Origin: Saprospirales bacterium
GTDB lineage: Bacteria; Bacteroidota; Bacteroidia; Chitinophagales; Saprospiraceae
NCBI GenBank assembly: GCA_007695035.1
Contig: REEO01000013.1
Location: 1 to 33,275, forward strand
Length of the DNA: 33,275 bases
Reading direction: 5' to 3'
Of this stretch, positions 25,353 to 33,275 are shown one piece after another. The notes under the pieces are model-generated. The model did no database searches. It was given only the letters and a program-made list of their open reading frames with translations, and was not told where the DNA came from. Positions within the stretch are counted from its first letter, which is position 1. Each line of letters begins with the position of its first letter. Made by a program: the position numbers and the translations under genes.

Positions 25353-26654
25353 TCAATCCTCTAATTGCGCTCCGGGTACGCGATCGATAAACTGGTCGTA
25401 GAGCTGTGTGTGTCTGCTTTCCATCGGAATATCCCAGCCCCTGATAAAAACTCTTTCAATTTGGGTCCTGGGTTCAAAGGGGTCACCGTCAGCGATAAAG
25501 AGGTTGGCCAGTTTTCCGACTTCCAGGGACCCGATCTGATCGTCTAGGCCCAGTATTTGCGCAGGGACAATGGTTATGGCTTCAAGTGCACGTTCAACGC
25601 CCAGGCCGTAACTGGCTGCAAATCCGGCATTAAACGGCAGATTCCTCACGTTTTCCATCTCATTGGTGCGAATGGCCACTTGAATCCCGGCCTCGTGCAT
25701 GGCGGAGGGATTGGCATAGGGCCGGTCGTAGCGGTCGTAGGAGCGGGAGGGGGTTTGAAGGACAGGGCCCGCAATGACGGGATAGCCCGTTTCTCCGATT
25801 TCATCTGTGACCCTCCATCCCTCTGCCACACCGGTCAAAACCACATCCAATTCTTTCTTCTCCAACCATTCCAGGGCTTTGAGTATGTCTGCTGCCCGGT
25901 TGACTTCCACAAAAAGTTGCTTTTCGCCTCTAAAAACGGGTAACAGTGCCTCGTAGGAAGCCAGTTTTTTGTGCTCATTTTGCCCCTTTTCACGGATTTC
26001 ATAGTAGCGCTCGGCTTCCTCCCAAAAATCGTTGAGTTTTTTCATTCGGTTCTCGTAGTCCTCTTGCCGTCTTTCAGCACTTCGCCTGTCCCATCTGCTG
26101 GTTCGTGCAGAGGTGGGAAACACTAAAATCACTGCTTTTTTGCCCGCATACATCTGATCGGGGGTGTAGCCAAACAGGTGGATAGCTGCTGCAGTACCCG
26201 GTAAAATGCCACCACTGGGCGCACTTAGCACCGTGGTGACGCCTCCAAGACGTGTGACAGGTATGGGGATAGAATTGGGGTTTATGGCCGTTAGTGCCTG
26301 AGCGTAGGGTGTCAAATTGCCCTGCTCGTTGAAGTCGGTAGTCATACTGACCGAGCTTATTTCGCTCAGACCCAGTCGCGTGCCTGCATCGATAAAACCC
26401 GGATAAACTCTTTTGCCCGCCGCATTGATAACCTCTGCATCGCCCGGATCAATATCCTCTCCAATGGCAGCTATCTTTCCGTCCCGAATGAGGAGGTCAG
26501 CTTCCAGGATACCATTGGTGACGGTGTAGAGCTCCGCCGACTGTATGAGAAAATCACCTTTTACCGGCTCTCCAAATAGCTGGGCCTGGACTGCAAAAGG
26601 TAAAGCCAGACAGGTGAAAAGCCCGATTGTGATTTTGTATAGAAAGCTGTTCAT
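25353..26654 (-). CDS. Exported amidohydrolase-like protein lacking the HxH metal motif
   Basis: The 433-residue product (ATG at 26654; a GTG at 26729 would add 25 residues before the signal peptide) starts MNSFLYKITIGLFTCLALPF, a signal peptide ending near VQAQ. It has the composite fold of imidazolonepropionase-type amidohydrolases: DLLIRDGKIAAIGEDID, the KRVYPGFIDA strand and a closing LDDQIGSLEVGKLANLFI. At the catalytic site, however, PGFIDA is followed by GTR (91-93) where relatives have HxH, and the late Asp is replaced in the segment VAIRTNEMENV. It is probably catalytically dead or altered. Gap to the next upstream gene is 52 bp and to ribD 12 bp. The related neighbours suggest a shared complex or pathway in the periplasm. 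Confidence 0.85.
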   Translation of the reverse strand: MNSFLYKITIGLFTCLALPFAVQAQLFGEPVKGDFLIQSAELYTVTNGILEADLLIRDGKIAAIGEDIDPGDAEVINAAGKRVYPGFIDAGTRLGLSEISSVSMTTDFNEQGNLTPYAQALTAINPNSIPIPVTRLGGVTTVLSAPSGGILPGTAAAIHLFGYTPDQMYAGKKAVILVFPTSARTSRWDRRSAERRQEDYENRMKKLNDFWEEAERYYEIREKGQNEHKKLASYEALLPVFRGEKQLFVEVNRAADILKALEWLEKKELDVVLTGVAEGWRVTDEIGETGYPVIAGPVLQTPSRSYDRYDRPYANPSAMHEAGIQVAIRTNEMENVRNLPFNAGFAASYGLGVERALEAITIVPAQILGLDDQIGSLEVGKLANLFIADGDPFEPRTQIERVFIRGWDIPMESRHTQLYDQFIDRVPGAQLED

Positions 26655-26706
26655 TTGATTTGTTTTTGAAAAATTGGATAATACAGGCTCTGAAGTTATT
26701 TTTTTA

Positions 26707-28059
26707 TCAGTGCAGGCAATCGTGGTCACCGCGTCCCGACTTAAGTTTCATGTAACTCTCGAACTCCTCCTCGGGATCTGTTACAAGGCGCATATCACTG
26801 GGGTCTTCTGAGCGGTTGAAGTACATAATGCCATCTACGAATGTGTACTCCGGGATGGAATAGATGGAGAGCGGATGGCCGGAAAAAATGACCACATCTC
26901 CGTCTTTTCCCGTTTCCAGTGATCCCACGCGGTCGTCAATGCCGAGCTGAATTGCGGGATTTATGGTGATGAGTTCCAGGGTCTGGTTGTCACTGAGCTG
27001 CCCGTATCGCTGGGCTTTGGCTGCCTCCAGATACAGATGCCGGATTAGGGCTCTGGAATCTGAATTAACGGAGGTGATTACATCGTTTTGGGCCAAAATA
27101 GTGGTGTTGTAGGCGGTGGAGTAGTACACCTCGAATTTGAAGGCCCACCAATCGGAAAATACCGAAGCCATGGCTCCAAATTCTGCAAGTTCCGGCGCCA
27201 CCTTGAACCCCTCGTTGACGTGTTGAAAAATGATTTCCTCTATGCCGTAATCCCGGCACACATTCATCAGCATGTAGATTTCATCGGCCCTGTAGGAATG
27301 GCAGTGGATGAGTATGTCTCCATCCAAAATTTCGAGTAGGACCTCCTTTCTCTGATTGTAGCGCGGGGGTGCAGCGACAATACCCTCCTCCTTTTTTCGG
27401 TAAAATTCTTTCCAGGCTTCGCGGTAGGCAAGCGCATTGTCAAAACCCTGGCGAATTACTGTTTCCACGCCCATCCTGGTGTTTGGCACGGTGTTGTATC
27501 CCTCTCCGTGAACCCTGATGGGATTTTCCCCGAGGGCAAATTTAACCGTTCTACGGGCGTCCTCCATGATGAGGTCGGAAGGGAGCATGGCCCCGTAGCG
27601 GTGTTTTATGGTTTGATTCTGACCGCCGATGACATTTGCACTGCCGTGCATGGCGTGTGACACGGTAACCCCTCCGGCCAGAGCGTGGTAAAGGGCGATG
27701 TCAAAGGGGTTTATCACGTCTGCAATGGCAACTTCGGGAGTCATCGGGTTGGTAGCTTCGTTTACCGCATCCAGTCCGATGTGCGAGTGGGCATCCACAA
27801 TTCCCGGCATTATGTATTTTCCGGTTGCATCCAGGGTGGGAACTCCATCGGGGGCGGTGAGACTGGTCCCTATTTCAGCGATTTTACCATCAAGTATCAG
27901 AAGGTCGGTCTCTTCCATATCTCCGTTGGTTACGGTCAGCAGGTTGCCACCCGTGATAAGTACGTCGCCGCTACGGAAGTCAACCTGAGCTGTTAGAAAC
28001 TGAAAGCTCATGAGCGAAACTAGGGTGGTTAAAAGTATGGCTGTAGTTGGATTTTTCAT
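26707..28059 (-). CDS. Exported amidohydrolase with intact metal-binding residues
   Basis: The 450-residue product begins with a signal peptide (MKNPTTAILLTTLVSLMSF, ending near LTAQ). It has a complete metal site: MPGIVDAHSHIG (His91, His93), LIHCHSYR (His254), IIFQHVNEG (His280) and VNSDS (Asp334). Also typical are GGVTVSHAMHGSANVIGGQN and the closing GIDDRVGSLETGKDGDVVIF. It is close to the C-terminal half of roughly 1000-residue amidohydrolases I recall from flavobacteria, where an HSH-bearing half follows a degenerate half. The substrate is not known; dipeptidase or imidazolone-like activities occur in this branch. It lies between two degenerate paralogues, with gaps of 57 bp (upstream) and 52 bp. 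Confidence 0.9.
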   Translation of the reverse strand: MKNPTTAILLTTLVSLMSFQFLTAQVDFRSGDVLITGGNLLTVTNGDMEETDLLILDGKIAEIGTSLTAPDGVPTLDATGKYIMPGIVDAHSHIGLDAVNEATNPMTPEVAIADVINPFDIALYHALAGGVTVSHAMHGSANVIGGQNQTIKHRYGAMLPSDLIMEDARRTVKFALGENPIRVHGEGYNTVPNTRMGVETVIRQGFDNALAYREAWKEFYRKKEEGIVAAPPRYNQRKEVLLEILDGDILIHCHSYRADEIYMLMNVCRDYGIEEIIFQHVNEGFKVAPELAEFGAMASVFSDWWAFKFEVYYSTAYNTTILAQNDVITSVNSDSRALIRHLYLEAAKAQRYGQLSDNQTLELITINPAIQLGIDDRVGSLETGKDGDVVIFSGHPLSIYSIPEYTFVDGIMYFNRSEDPSDMRLVTDPEEEFESYMKLKSGRGDHDCLH

Positions 28060-28116
28060 CGAATAAAATTTTCTAAGTGCAATTTTGGATGATGGTGAAA
28101 TTCGGGTTTTAAAAGG

Positions 28117-29535
28117 TCAGTCATCATTTTCCCGGAGATCGTGCAAATGACCATCTACGATCAAAAAGGTTGGTTTGGCGTCCTCGCCGGTAAATGGTCC
28201 GTCAAAGAGTACAAGATGTGCCTGGTAGCCTTCTTTTACCTTTCCGATGGTGCCTTCCATGCCAAAAAGTTCAGCGGGCAGGGTGGTGAGTGCTTCTAAA
28301 AGCTCATCCTCACTCATACCTTTTTCGTGCAAAAGTCTCACCGCGGAAAGTATATCACCAGAACCCACACTCAGGGTAGAAAACCCACCCAATGCCTCTT
28401 GTTCGTGGGCTTTTTTTGACAGCATAATTTGCTCTTCCCAAGCGAGTTTCCGCCTCTCCTTCAGGTGTTCATACTCTTCTTTGTCCATTCCTGCGGGCAA
28501 CTCATCTTTCTCTTCTTCAGGATCCTCTTCAGACTCTTCATCCTGTTCACGCTCTTCTGCTTCACTTTCTCCCTTTTCCTCCTCTTTTTCTTCATCAGGC
28601 TTATCCGGAAAATCTAGATTGGGCAGGATTTTGATGCCCTGGTGGAGACCGGCTAGAAAATCGTCGTTCAGTCTGCCAGCATTGGCCAGCACCACTTTAA
28701 AATTCAGTTCATTTGCAAGATTCATGGCTCTGAGGGCCTGTCTGGTCTCGCCCGTATGGAAAAATACCGGCTGTTCGCCCGATACCACTGGGAAAAGTGC
28801 TTTGTCTAGTTCTGTAACAGAAGGTCTGCTCAATCCCTTTGGGTTTTCATTCCATTTTTCCCAATAGTCTTTTTGATAGCGAACATCGGTGATGACCTCC
28901 CTCCATACCGACATGGTGGCGAGCGGGGTGGCGGGATAGACCCTGCGCATGTTTCTAAATTGCGCAAAAAGGCCGGTTTCCCTCTTCAAAAGGGTGTTTA
29001 CCTTGCCATCGGCCGGGTCGGTAAGCAGGTACAAACTACCTTTCCCGGGCATTACAAAACCGCGGGGCACACTGTGTACCAATCCGAAGCCCTGCTGGTG
29101 GTATTTTTTTAAATCCGATTCGCCGGGGTCGTAATCCGTGGATGCGAACATGTGCGGTGTGAGGCCAGATTGTTCCAGCGGGGTAGCTCCGGGTGGTCCT
29201 CTCCAGGCACTTCTCCGGGCGTCGTCTTCTTCTTCGGGCTGTCCAAGATGAGAAAGAGCTGAAATAAAGGCCGCGTAAAGAATCAGCTCATCGCCCTCAA
29301 TGACTTTGGCTCCGCGTTTGACTTGAATGTCCTCGCCAATTTCAGCGATCACTCCATCCACAATATGCACATCAGCACGGATCAACTCATCACCCGGCTG
29401 GGTCTTTATTTGAATGTTGCTCAGGAGGAAGTCCGAGGCGGCCTTTGGTATTTCGTCCCCGGTAATCTGAGACACCATCAGGCCGGGCAACAGCATTGCG
29501 CTGGTGAGAATAATGAAAATTAGTGATTTTTGCAT
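28117..29535 (-). CDS. Exported amidohydrolase-like protein with partly lost metal motif and acidic insertion
   Basis: The 472-residue product has a signal peptide (MQKSLIFIILTSAMLLPGLM, ending near VSQ). It then shows an amidohydrolase N-terminal strand set (ADVHIVDGVIAEIGEDIQVK) and a closing GMEGTIGKVKEGYQAHLVLF. In the catalytic strand LYAAFISALSHLG, the first metal His is replaced by Leu and only the second remains (His96). Residues about 311-345 form an acidic tract rich in Glu, Asp and Ser. Segments such as QQGFGLVHSVPRGFVMPGKG resemble the degenerate N-terminal half of long flavobacterial amidohydrolases as I remember them. Together with 26707-28059 it would correspond to that protein split into two genes. 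It is the first gene of the trio; the glmM-desulfurase pair ends 101 bp upstream. Confidence 0.85.
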   Translation of the reverse strand: MQKSLIFIILTSAMLLPGLMVSQITGDEIPKAASDFLLSNIQIKTQPGDELIRADVHIVDGVIAEIGEDIQVKRGAKVIEGDELILYAAFISALSHLGQPEEEDDARRSAWRGPPGATPLEQSGLTPHMFASTDYDPGESDLKKYHQQGFGLVHSVPRGFVMPGKGSLYLLTDPADGKVNTLLKRETGLFAQFRNMRRVYPATPLATMSVWREVITDVRYQKDYWEKWNENPKGLSRPSVTELDKALFPVVSGEQPVFFHTGETRQALRAMNLANELNFKVVLANAGRLNDDFLAGLHQGIKILPNLDFPDKPDEEKEEEKGESEAEEREQDEESEEDPEEEKDELPAGMDKEEYEHLKERRKLAWEEQIMLSKKAHEQEALGGFSTLSVGSGDILSAVRLLHEKGMSEDELLEALTTLPAELFGMEGTIGKVKEGYQAHLVLFDGPFTGEDAKPTFLIVDGHLHDLRENDD

Positions 29536-29636
29536 ACGATTGAATTGCTTTGCCCCTGAGCCTGTTTGAAGGGTTGAGGGCTGTTTTTGGGCGGCAGCCC
29601 GTTGTTATAAACTTTTACTCATTTGTGAATACTGGA

Positions 29637-30782
29637 TCATACTATCACGCCTTTTTCCACGAACATTCCGGCTATTTTTTCCACGGCAAAATTGACCTCC
29701 TCTTTGGTATTAAAATGCGAGAATGAAAAACGGATGGTCTTTCTTCCCGGTTTTTCCCCGATTTTATCCATCACATGAGATCCCTTTTCAGAACCCGAAC
29801 TGCATGCAGATCCCCCTGATGCACAAATTCCCTCAATGTCAAGTGCGAGGGGCAGCATTTCAGTTTTGGATCCGGGGGGAAAGGAAACAGAAAGTACGGT
29901 ATAGAGGTGTGGCTCGTTTTGGTCGCCCTTGAACTCCACTTCAGGTATGACTTCCATTAGTCTGGTTTTCATGTGATCGCGAACTGCTGTTATGGCGTTT
30001 TTTCGCTCCTCCATCTGCTGCACCGCCAGCTCCAGTGCCTTGCCCAGTCCGATGATGCCGTGCAGGTTTTCCGTGCCACCGCGCATATTTCTCTCTTGTC
30101 CGCCACCGTCTAAAAAGGGGTCTATTTTGTTGTCGGAATTGATGTATAGAAAACCGACGCCTTTGGGGCCGTGAAGTTTGTGGGCTGATCCGCTGAGAAA
30201 GTCGATCTTCATTTTGGAAACATCGATGGGAAAGTGTCCTACAGTCTGAATGGTGTCGGAGTGAAAAAGGACCCCGTGTTCCCTGCACATCTCCCCGACT
30301 TTTTCAATATCCGTCATGGTACCAATCTCGTTATTGGCGTGCATGAGGGAAACCAGGGTTTTATCACCCGATTCTTCCAACAATTTTTCCAGGTGGTTCA
30401 TTTGCACGTGGCCGTACTCATCTACTTTGACCAATTTTTGTTCAATGTGATGGTGATTCTCGAGGCAATCAACCGTATGAAGTACGCAGTAGTGTTCGAT
30501 AGGACTGGTGATGATGGTTTTGATTCCGAGGTCCCGGACGGCACACTTTATCGCCATGTTGTTTGACTCTGTGCCCCCTGAGGTAAAAAATATCTCCCCG
30601 GTGGAGGCATTGAGGGCCTCTGCAGTAATTTTTCTGGCCTTTTCAATTTCGCTCCTGCTACTCCTTCCGAGCTGGTGGATGGAGGACGGATTGCCGTACA
30701 AATCCCTTAATTTTTCAGTCATGAGTTTCAGTACCTTCGGGTCCAGTGGGGTAGTGGCTGCATTGTCAAAATATACTCTCAT
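29637..30782 (-). CDS. Cysteine desulfurase (NifS/IscS-like)
   Basis: A PLP-dependent enzyme that takes sulfur from cysteine as an enzyme-bound persulfide for iron-sulfur clusters and other sulfur-containing cofactors. The 381-residue product has the class V aminotransferase-fold pattern: DNAATTPLDP at the N-terminus, FTSGGTESNN, IEHYCVL (His97 region), SGSAHKLHGPKGVG with PLP-binding Lys202, and RGGTENLHGIIG. The sulfur-carrying Cys is Cys327 in ASGGSACSSGS, the IscS/NifS-type position. It starts inside the glmM stop (ATGA, 4-bp overlap), so it is translationally coupled to glmM. Neither iscU nor sufE is nearby; NifS, IscS and tRNA-thiolation forms cannot be told apart from this alone. Confidence 0.93.
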   Translation of the reverse strand: MRVYFDNAATTPLDPKVLKLMTEKLRDLYGNPSSIHQLGRSSRSEIEKARKITAEALNASTGEIFFTSGGTESNNMAIKCAVRDLGIKTIITSPIEHYCVLHTVDCLENHHHIEQKLVKVDEYGHVQMNHLEKLLEESGDKTLVSLMHANNEIGTMTDIEKVGEMCREHGVLFHSDTIQTVGHFPIDVSKMKIDFLSGSAHKLHGPKGVGFLYINSDNKIDPFLDGGGQERNMRGGTENLHGIIGLGKALELAVQQMEERKNAITAVRDHMKTRLMEVIPEVEFKGDQNEPHLYTVLSVSFPPGSKTEMLPLALDIEGICASGGSACSSGSEKGSHVMDKIGEKPGRKTIRFSFSHFNTKEEVNFAVEKIAGMFVEKGVIV

Positions 30783-32173
30783 TGTTGCTTGTTTTTCAGT
30801 TGTTCAATGTCATTTATTAGTTGTTCAGCAAGGTCTGTGGCCTTTTTTCTGTCTTCGGCCTCGGTGTAAATTCTGAGAATAGGTTCTGTATTGGATTTTC
30901 TAATATGGCACCAGGCATTGTCAAAGTAAATTTTCAGGCCGTCGGTGGTATCTTGTTCCTTACTTGAGTATTGATTCTTTATCTCTTCCAGCAATTTATC
31001 AATATCAGAAGTTCCCTCCAATCTGATCTTCTCCTTGGCCATTTCAAAATGCGGGTATTGTGCGCGCAAGGCGGAGGCAGTCTTGCCGGTTTTTGCCAGG
31101 AAAGTCAGAAAAAGAGCGAGTCCGGCTACAGCGTCCCGGCCGTAGTGCAGTTCGGGGCAAATAATCCCCCCGTTGCCCTCGCCACCGATGAGGGCTTTTC
31201 GCTTTTTCATCTCGTCCACCACATGTCTCTCACCAACAGCCGATTGGTAGTGTTTGCCGCCGTGTTTTTCCGTGATTTTGGTAAGTGCCATGGAGGAGGA
31301 CAAATTGGAAACGGTGTCTCCAGAGCCCTTCTCTCTATGGTAGTAATCCGCGATTGCTACGAGGGTATATTCCTCTCCAAAAGGCTCCCCGTTTTCATCG
31401 ATAAAAACCAGACGATCCACATCCGGGTCCACGGCAATTCCGAGGATGGCATTGGACTGTTTGGTCTTTTCAGCCAGGTCGGTGAGGTTTTCCGGCAACG
31501 GTTCCGCATTGTGAGCAAAATGCCCGAAATTTCTCCCGTTTAGCAGTAGGAATTCAACCCCCATGTATTTCAGTAATTGGGGAATGATCATGGCGCCGGT
31601 GGAGTTGATGCCATCGACCACCATCCGCCAGTTCTGCCTGTCCACTAGTTCAGATTCCACCAAATCCATGGCGAGTACTTCCCTTATATGATCTTCCATG
31701 GAGGTCGGGTAGGCCTGAATGCTACCAATGTGCTCAACATCTGCGTAGGTAATGTCGAGCTGTTCGGACATTTTTACAATTTCCTGCCCTTCTTCCGGTG
31801 AAATAAATTCACCCCGGCTGTTCAGCAGCTTCAGGGCGTTCCACTCCATGGGGTTGTGGCTGGCTGTGCAAATAATCCCGCCGTCCGCTTTTTTCCTCAA
31901 AACGGCCATTTCCACGGAGGGGGTGGTACTCAGGTCGCAGTTAATGACATCGATTCCACAGAGGGCAAGCGTGGAATTGACCATATTCAAAACCGCTTCA
32001 CCCGATATTCTTCCATCTCTGCCGGTAACCACAGTGGGCTTGCCACCGGTGTTTTCAAGCAGCCATTTGGCATAGGCCGATGTGAGATTTACAATATCGA
32101 CCGGAGTTAGGTTGTCTCCCGGCTTGCCGCCGATGGTTCCACGAAAACCAGATACAGATTTTATTAACGTCAA
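30779..32173 (-). CDS. glmM: Phosphoglucosamine mutase-like phosphohexomutase
   Basis: It converts glucosamine-6-phosphate to glucosamine-1-phosphate for peptidoglycan and lipopolysaccharide synthesis, by way of a phosphoserine. From a TTG start at 32173 the product has 464 residues and begins LTLIKSVSGFRGTIGG, matching the family start MTLIKSISG(I/F)RGTIGG. An upstream in-frame GTG (32278) would add a 35-residue extension unlike the family and no ATG lies between. The phosphoserine loop is CTASHNP (Ser105), the metal loop is VDPDVDRL, and the sugar loop GGEGNGGII is the form common in Bacteroidota. The specificity could also include phosphomannose or phosphoglucose. It overlaps the cysteine desulfurase start by 4 bp. 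Confidence 0.88.
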   Translation of the reverse strand: MTLIKSVSGFRGTIGGKPGDNLTPVDIVNLTSAYAKWLLENTGGKPTVVTGRDGRISGEAVLNMVNSTLALCGIDVINCDLSTTPSVEMAVLRKKADGGIICTASHNPMEWNALKLLNSRGEFISPEEGQEIVKMSEQLDITYADVEHIGSIQAYPTSMEDHIREVLAMDLVESELVDRQNWRMVVDGINSTGAMIIPQLLKYMGVEFLLLNGRNFGHFAHNAEPLPENLTDLAEKTKQSNAILGIAVDPDVDRLVFIDENGEPFGEEYTLVAIADYYHREKGSGDTVSNLSSSMALTKITEKHGGKHYQSAVGERHVVDEMKKRKALIGGEGNGGIICPELHYGRDAVAGLALFLTFLAKTGKTASALRAQYPHFEMAKEKIRLEGTSDIDKLLEEIKNQYSSKEQDTTDGLKIYFDNAWCHIRKSNTEPILRIYTEAEDRKKATDLAEQLINDIEQLKNKQQ

Positions 32174-32344
32174 TTTGACATAAATTTGATAGACCAAAAA
32201 GTTGGGCGAAGTTACTAATTTTTCATCAGAAAACCGAATGGTTGAACGGAATTCGGGCCGAATTGGGGCATTTTGCACGGCCCGGGAATGGAGACCTGGT
32301 AAAAGCCCTTTTTTGGCAGGCTGCCTGACAAAGTCCGAAAATAC

Positions 32345-32352
32345 TAACTTTG
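32345..32352 (+). promoter_or_regulatory. Candidate -7 promoter element (TAACTTTG)
   Basis: TAACTTTG matches TAnnTTTG, 16 bp before the methyltransferase ATG at 32369. The nearest TTGG (32313-32316) is about 29 nt upstream, too far for a standard -33, so only the -7 is scored. Confidence 0.4.
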
Positions 32353-32368
32353 CCGGGAAATTTTTTCT

Positions 32369-33106
32369 ATGCGGAATGATTGGTTTGTAGATTGGTTTAA
32401 CTCTCCCTATTACGACTTGCTTTATAAAGACAGGTCAGAGACTGAGGCACGAGATTTTCTGCGCCGTCTTCTCGATTATTTGGAGCCTCTCAAAGGTGCC
32501 CGGATGCTGGATCTGGCCTGCGGTAAGGGTCGATATAGTCGATTTCTTGCTGCTCAGGGCTACGATGTGACAGGTGTGGATATCAGTCCGGAGCGGATTG
32601 AAGCCGCCAGTTCTTTTGAGTACGATCGGCTGCGGTTTTATCAACACGATATGAGAAAGCCATTCAAAGCGTCCTGTTTCGATTATGTGTTCAATTTCTT
32701 TACTAGTTTTGGGTATTTTGACTCGGACCGGGAACACCTGCAAACCCTGGAAAATGTCAGAAAATCACTGGTTCCTGACGGACATTTTTTGATAGATTAC
32801 CTCAATTCCCCCAAAGTCATTTCCTCCCTGGTGAAGGAAGAAAAACGGGAGATGGAGGGCATCGAGTTCGCAATATCCCGCAAGCTAGAAGCGGGGTTTA
32901 TCATCAAGCGAATAAAATTGATGCACGACGGCAAGGTCCTGGAATTCAGCGAACGAGTCCGCGCATTTGAATTTCCCGACTTTGAGCGGATGTTCCAACA
33001 AACCGGTTTTCAGATTCGCGAGGTCTTCGGTGATTATAACCTCAATCCCTACGATCGAGAGGATTCGGATCGGTTGATTATTTTGTGCGAGATTTTTGAT
33101 AATTGA
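32369..33106 (+). CDS. Class I SAM-dependent methyltransferase
   Basis: The 245-residue product is a soluble class I methyltransferase. Motif I is MLDLACGKGRYSRFLA (Asp48, Gly52 and Gly54 in the DLACGKG core). Motif II follows with VTGVDISPERIEAA (Asp71 as the acidic ribose ligand). Motif IV-like FDYVFNFFTSFGYF and the late HFLIDYLNSP segment fit a Rossmann-fold methyltransferase. The N-terminus DWFNSPYYDLLYKDRSETEA resembles a widespread Bacteroidota subfamily. The substrate cannot be inferred from motifs. It is divergent from glmM and followed by repeats at the window's end. Confidence 0.88.
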   Translation: MRNDWFVDWFNSPYYDLLYKDRSETEARDFLRRLLDYLEPLKGARMLDLACGKGRYSRFLAAQGYDVTGVDISPERIEAASSFEYDRLRFYQHDMRKPFKASCFDYVFNFFTSFGYFDSDREHLQTLENVRKSLVPDGHFLIDYLNSPKVISSLVKEEKREMEGIEFAISRKLEAGFIIKRIKLMHDGKVLEFSERVRAFEFPDFERMFQQTGFQIREVFGDYNLNPYDREDSDRLIILCEIFDN

Positions 33107-33275
33107 CAATTGGCATTATTTAATTGACAAGTGACAATTGATAATTGACAATGGTGTTGTTTTGGGCGAAATCACTTGCATCTCGGGCTGGATAATTATT
33201 GTAGGGGGTTTTCTGGGATGAGAGGATGGTTTTGCGGAATTGACAAGTGAGAGTTGACATTATTTTAATTGACAA
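33103..33275. repeat. AATTGACAA-rich degenerate repeat region
   Basis: The unit AATTGACAAGTGA occurs at 33122-33134 and again at 33238-33250. CATTATTTAATTGACAA near 33114 recurs as CATTATTTTAATTGACAA at the window end (33258-33275). GACAATTGATAATTGACAAT lies between. It is low-complexity, intergenic, and may continue past the window edge. Confidence 0.6.

Noticed and set aside
29536-29636. GGGCTG...CAGCCC inverted repeat as a terminator between the desulfurase and amidohydrolase genes
   Set aside because: The stem is only 6 bp and has no T-run on the relevant strand, so a terminator call is not supported.

Overview
The window looks like a chromosomal segment of a Bacteroidota member. It carries type IX secretion-type outer-membrane genes (a PorP/SprF protein and a PorE-like TPR/PD40/OmpA protein) and many signal-peptide and lipoprotein leaders. 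Several genes are preceded by the Bacteroidota -7 promoter consensus TAnnTTTG, and start codons lack strong Shine-Dalgarno sequences. The class cannot be fixed from sequence alone. I saw no rRNA, tRNA, CRISPR array, phage module or intact transposase.

Layout. 1-3043: the 3' part of a porP/sprF gene followed closely by a PorE-like gene. 3205-6732: a visibly AT-richer three-gene island encoding an outer-membrane barrel candidate and two lipoproteins, all of unknown function. 6733-9698: a gene-poor stretch with a secreted VOC-fold protein, dispersed repeats and two START-like (SRPBCC) genes, one of which is broken by an in-frame TGA. 9699-13088: a fused B12-dependent acyl-CoA mutase whose substrate-pocket residues point to isobutyryl-CoA (IcmF). 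13374-17098: a secreted thioredoxin-fold protein, a repeat-bearing gap and an LptF/LptG-type permease. 17118-21790: a small membrane protein and recG on the minus strand, then rbfA and a saccharopine dehydrogenase on the plus strand. 21900-23231: a MOP-type flippase-like membrane protein. 23232-24293: about 1 kb dense in short repeats, including a 181-bp element bounded by perfect 20-bp inverted repeats.

From 32173 down to 24294 the minus strand reads glmM, a cysteine desulfurase, three exported amidohydrolase-like genes and ribD, closely packed. A divergent methyltransferase gene and a repeat-rich end close the window.

The best leads are: (1) the amidohydrolase trio, in which only the middle protein keeps the HxH metal motif, with ribD 12 bp downstream; (2) the AT-rich barrel/lipoprotein island next to the PorP/PorE genes; (3) the 181-bp inverted-repeat element with a 53-codon ORF inside; (4) the SRPBCC gene broken at a conserved Trp position. 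Promoter matches also settle several start codons: they favour short forms for the genes starting at 17492 and 21900. Family alignment favours a TTG start for glmM.
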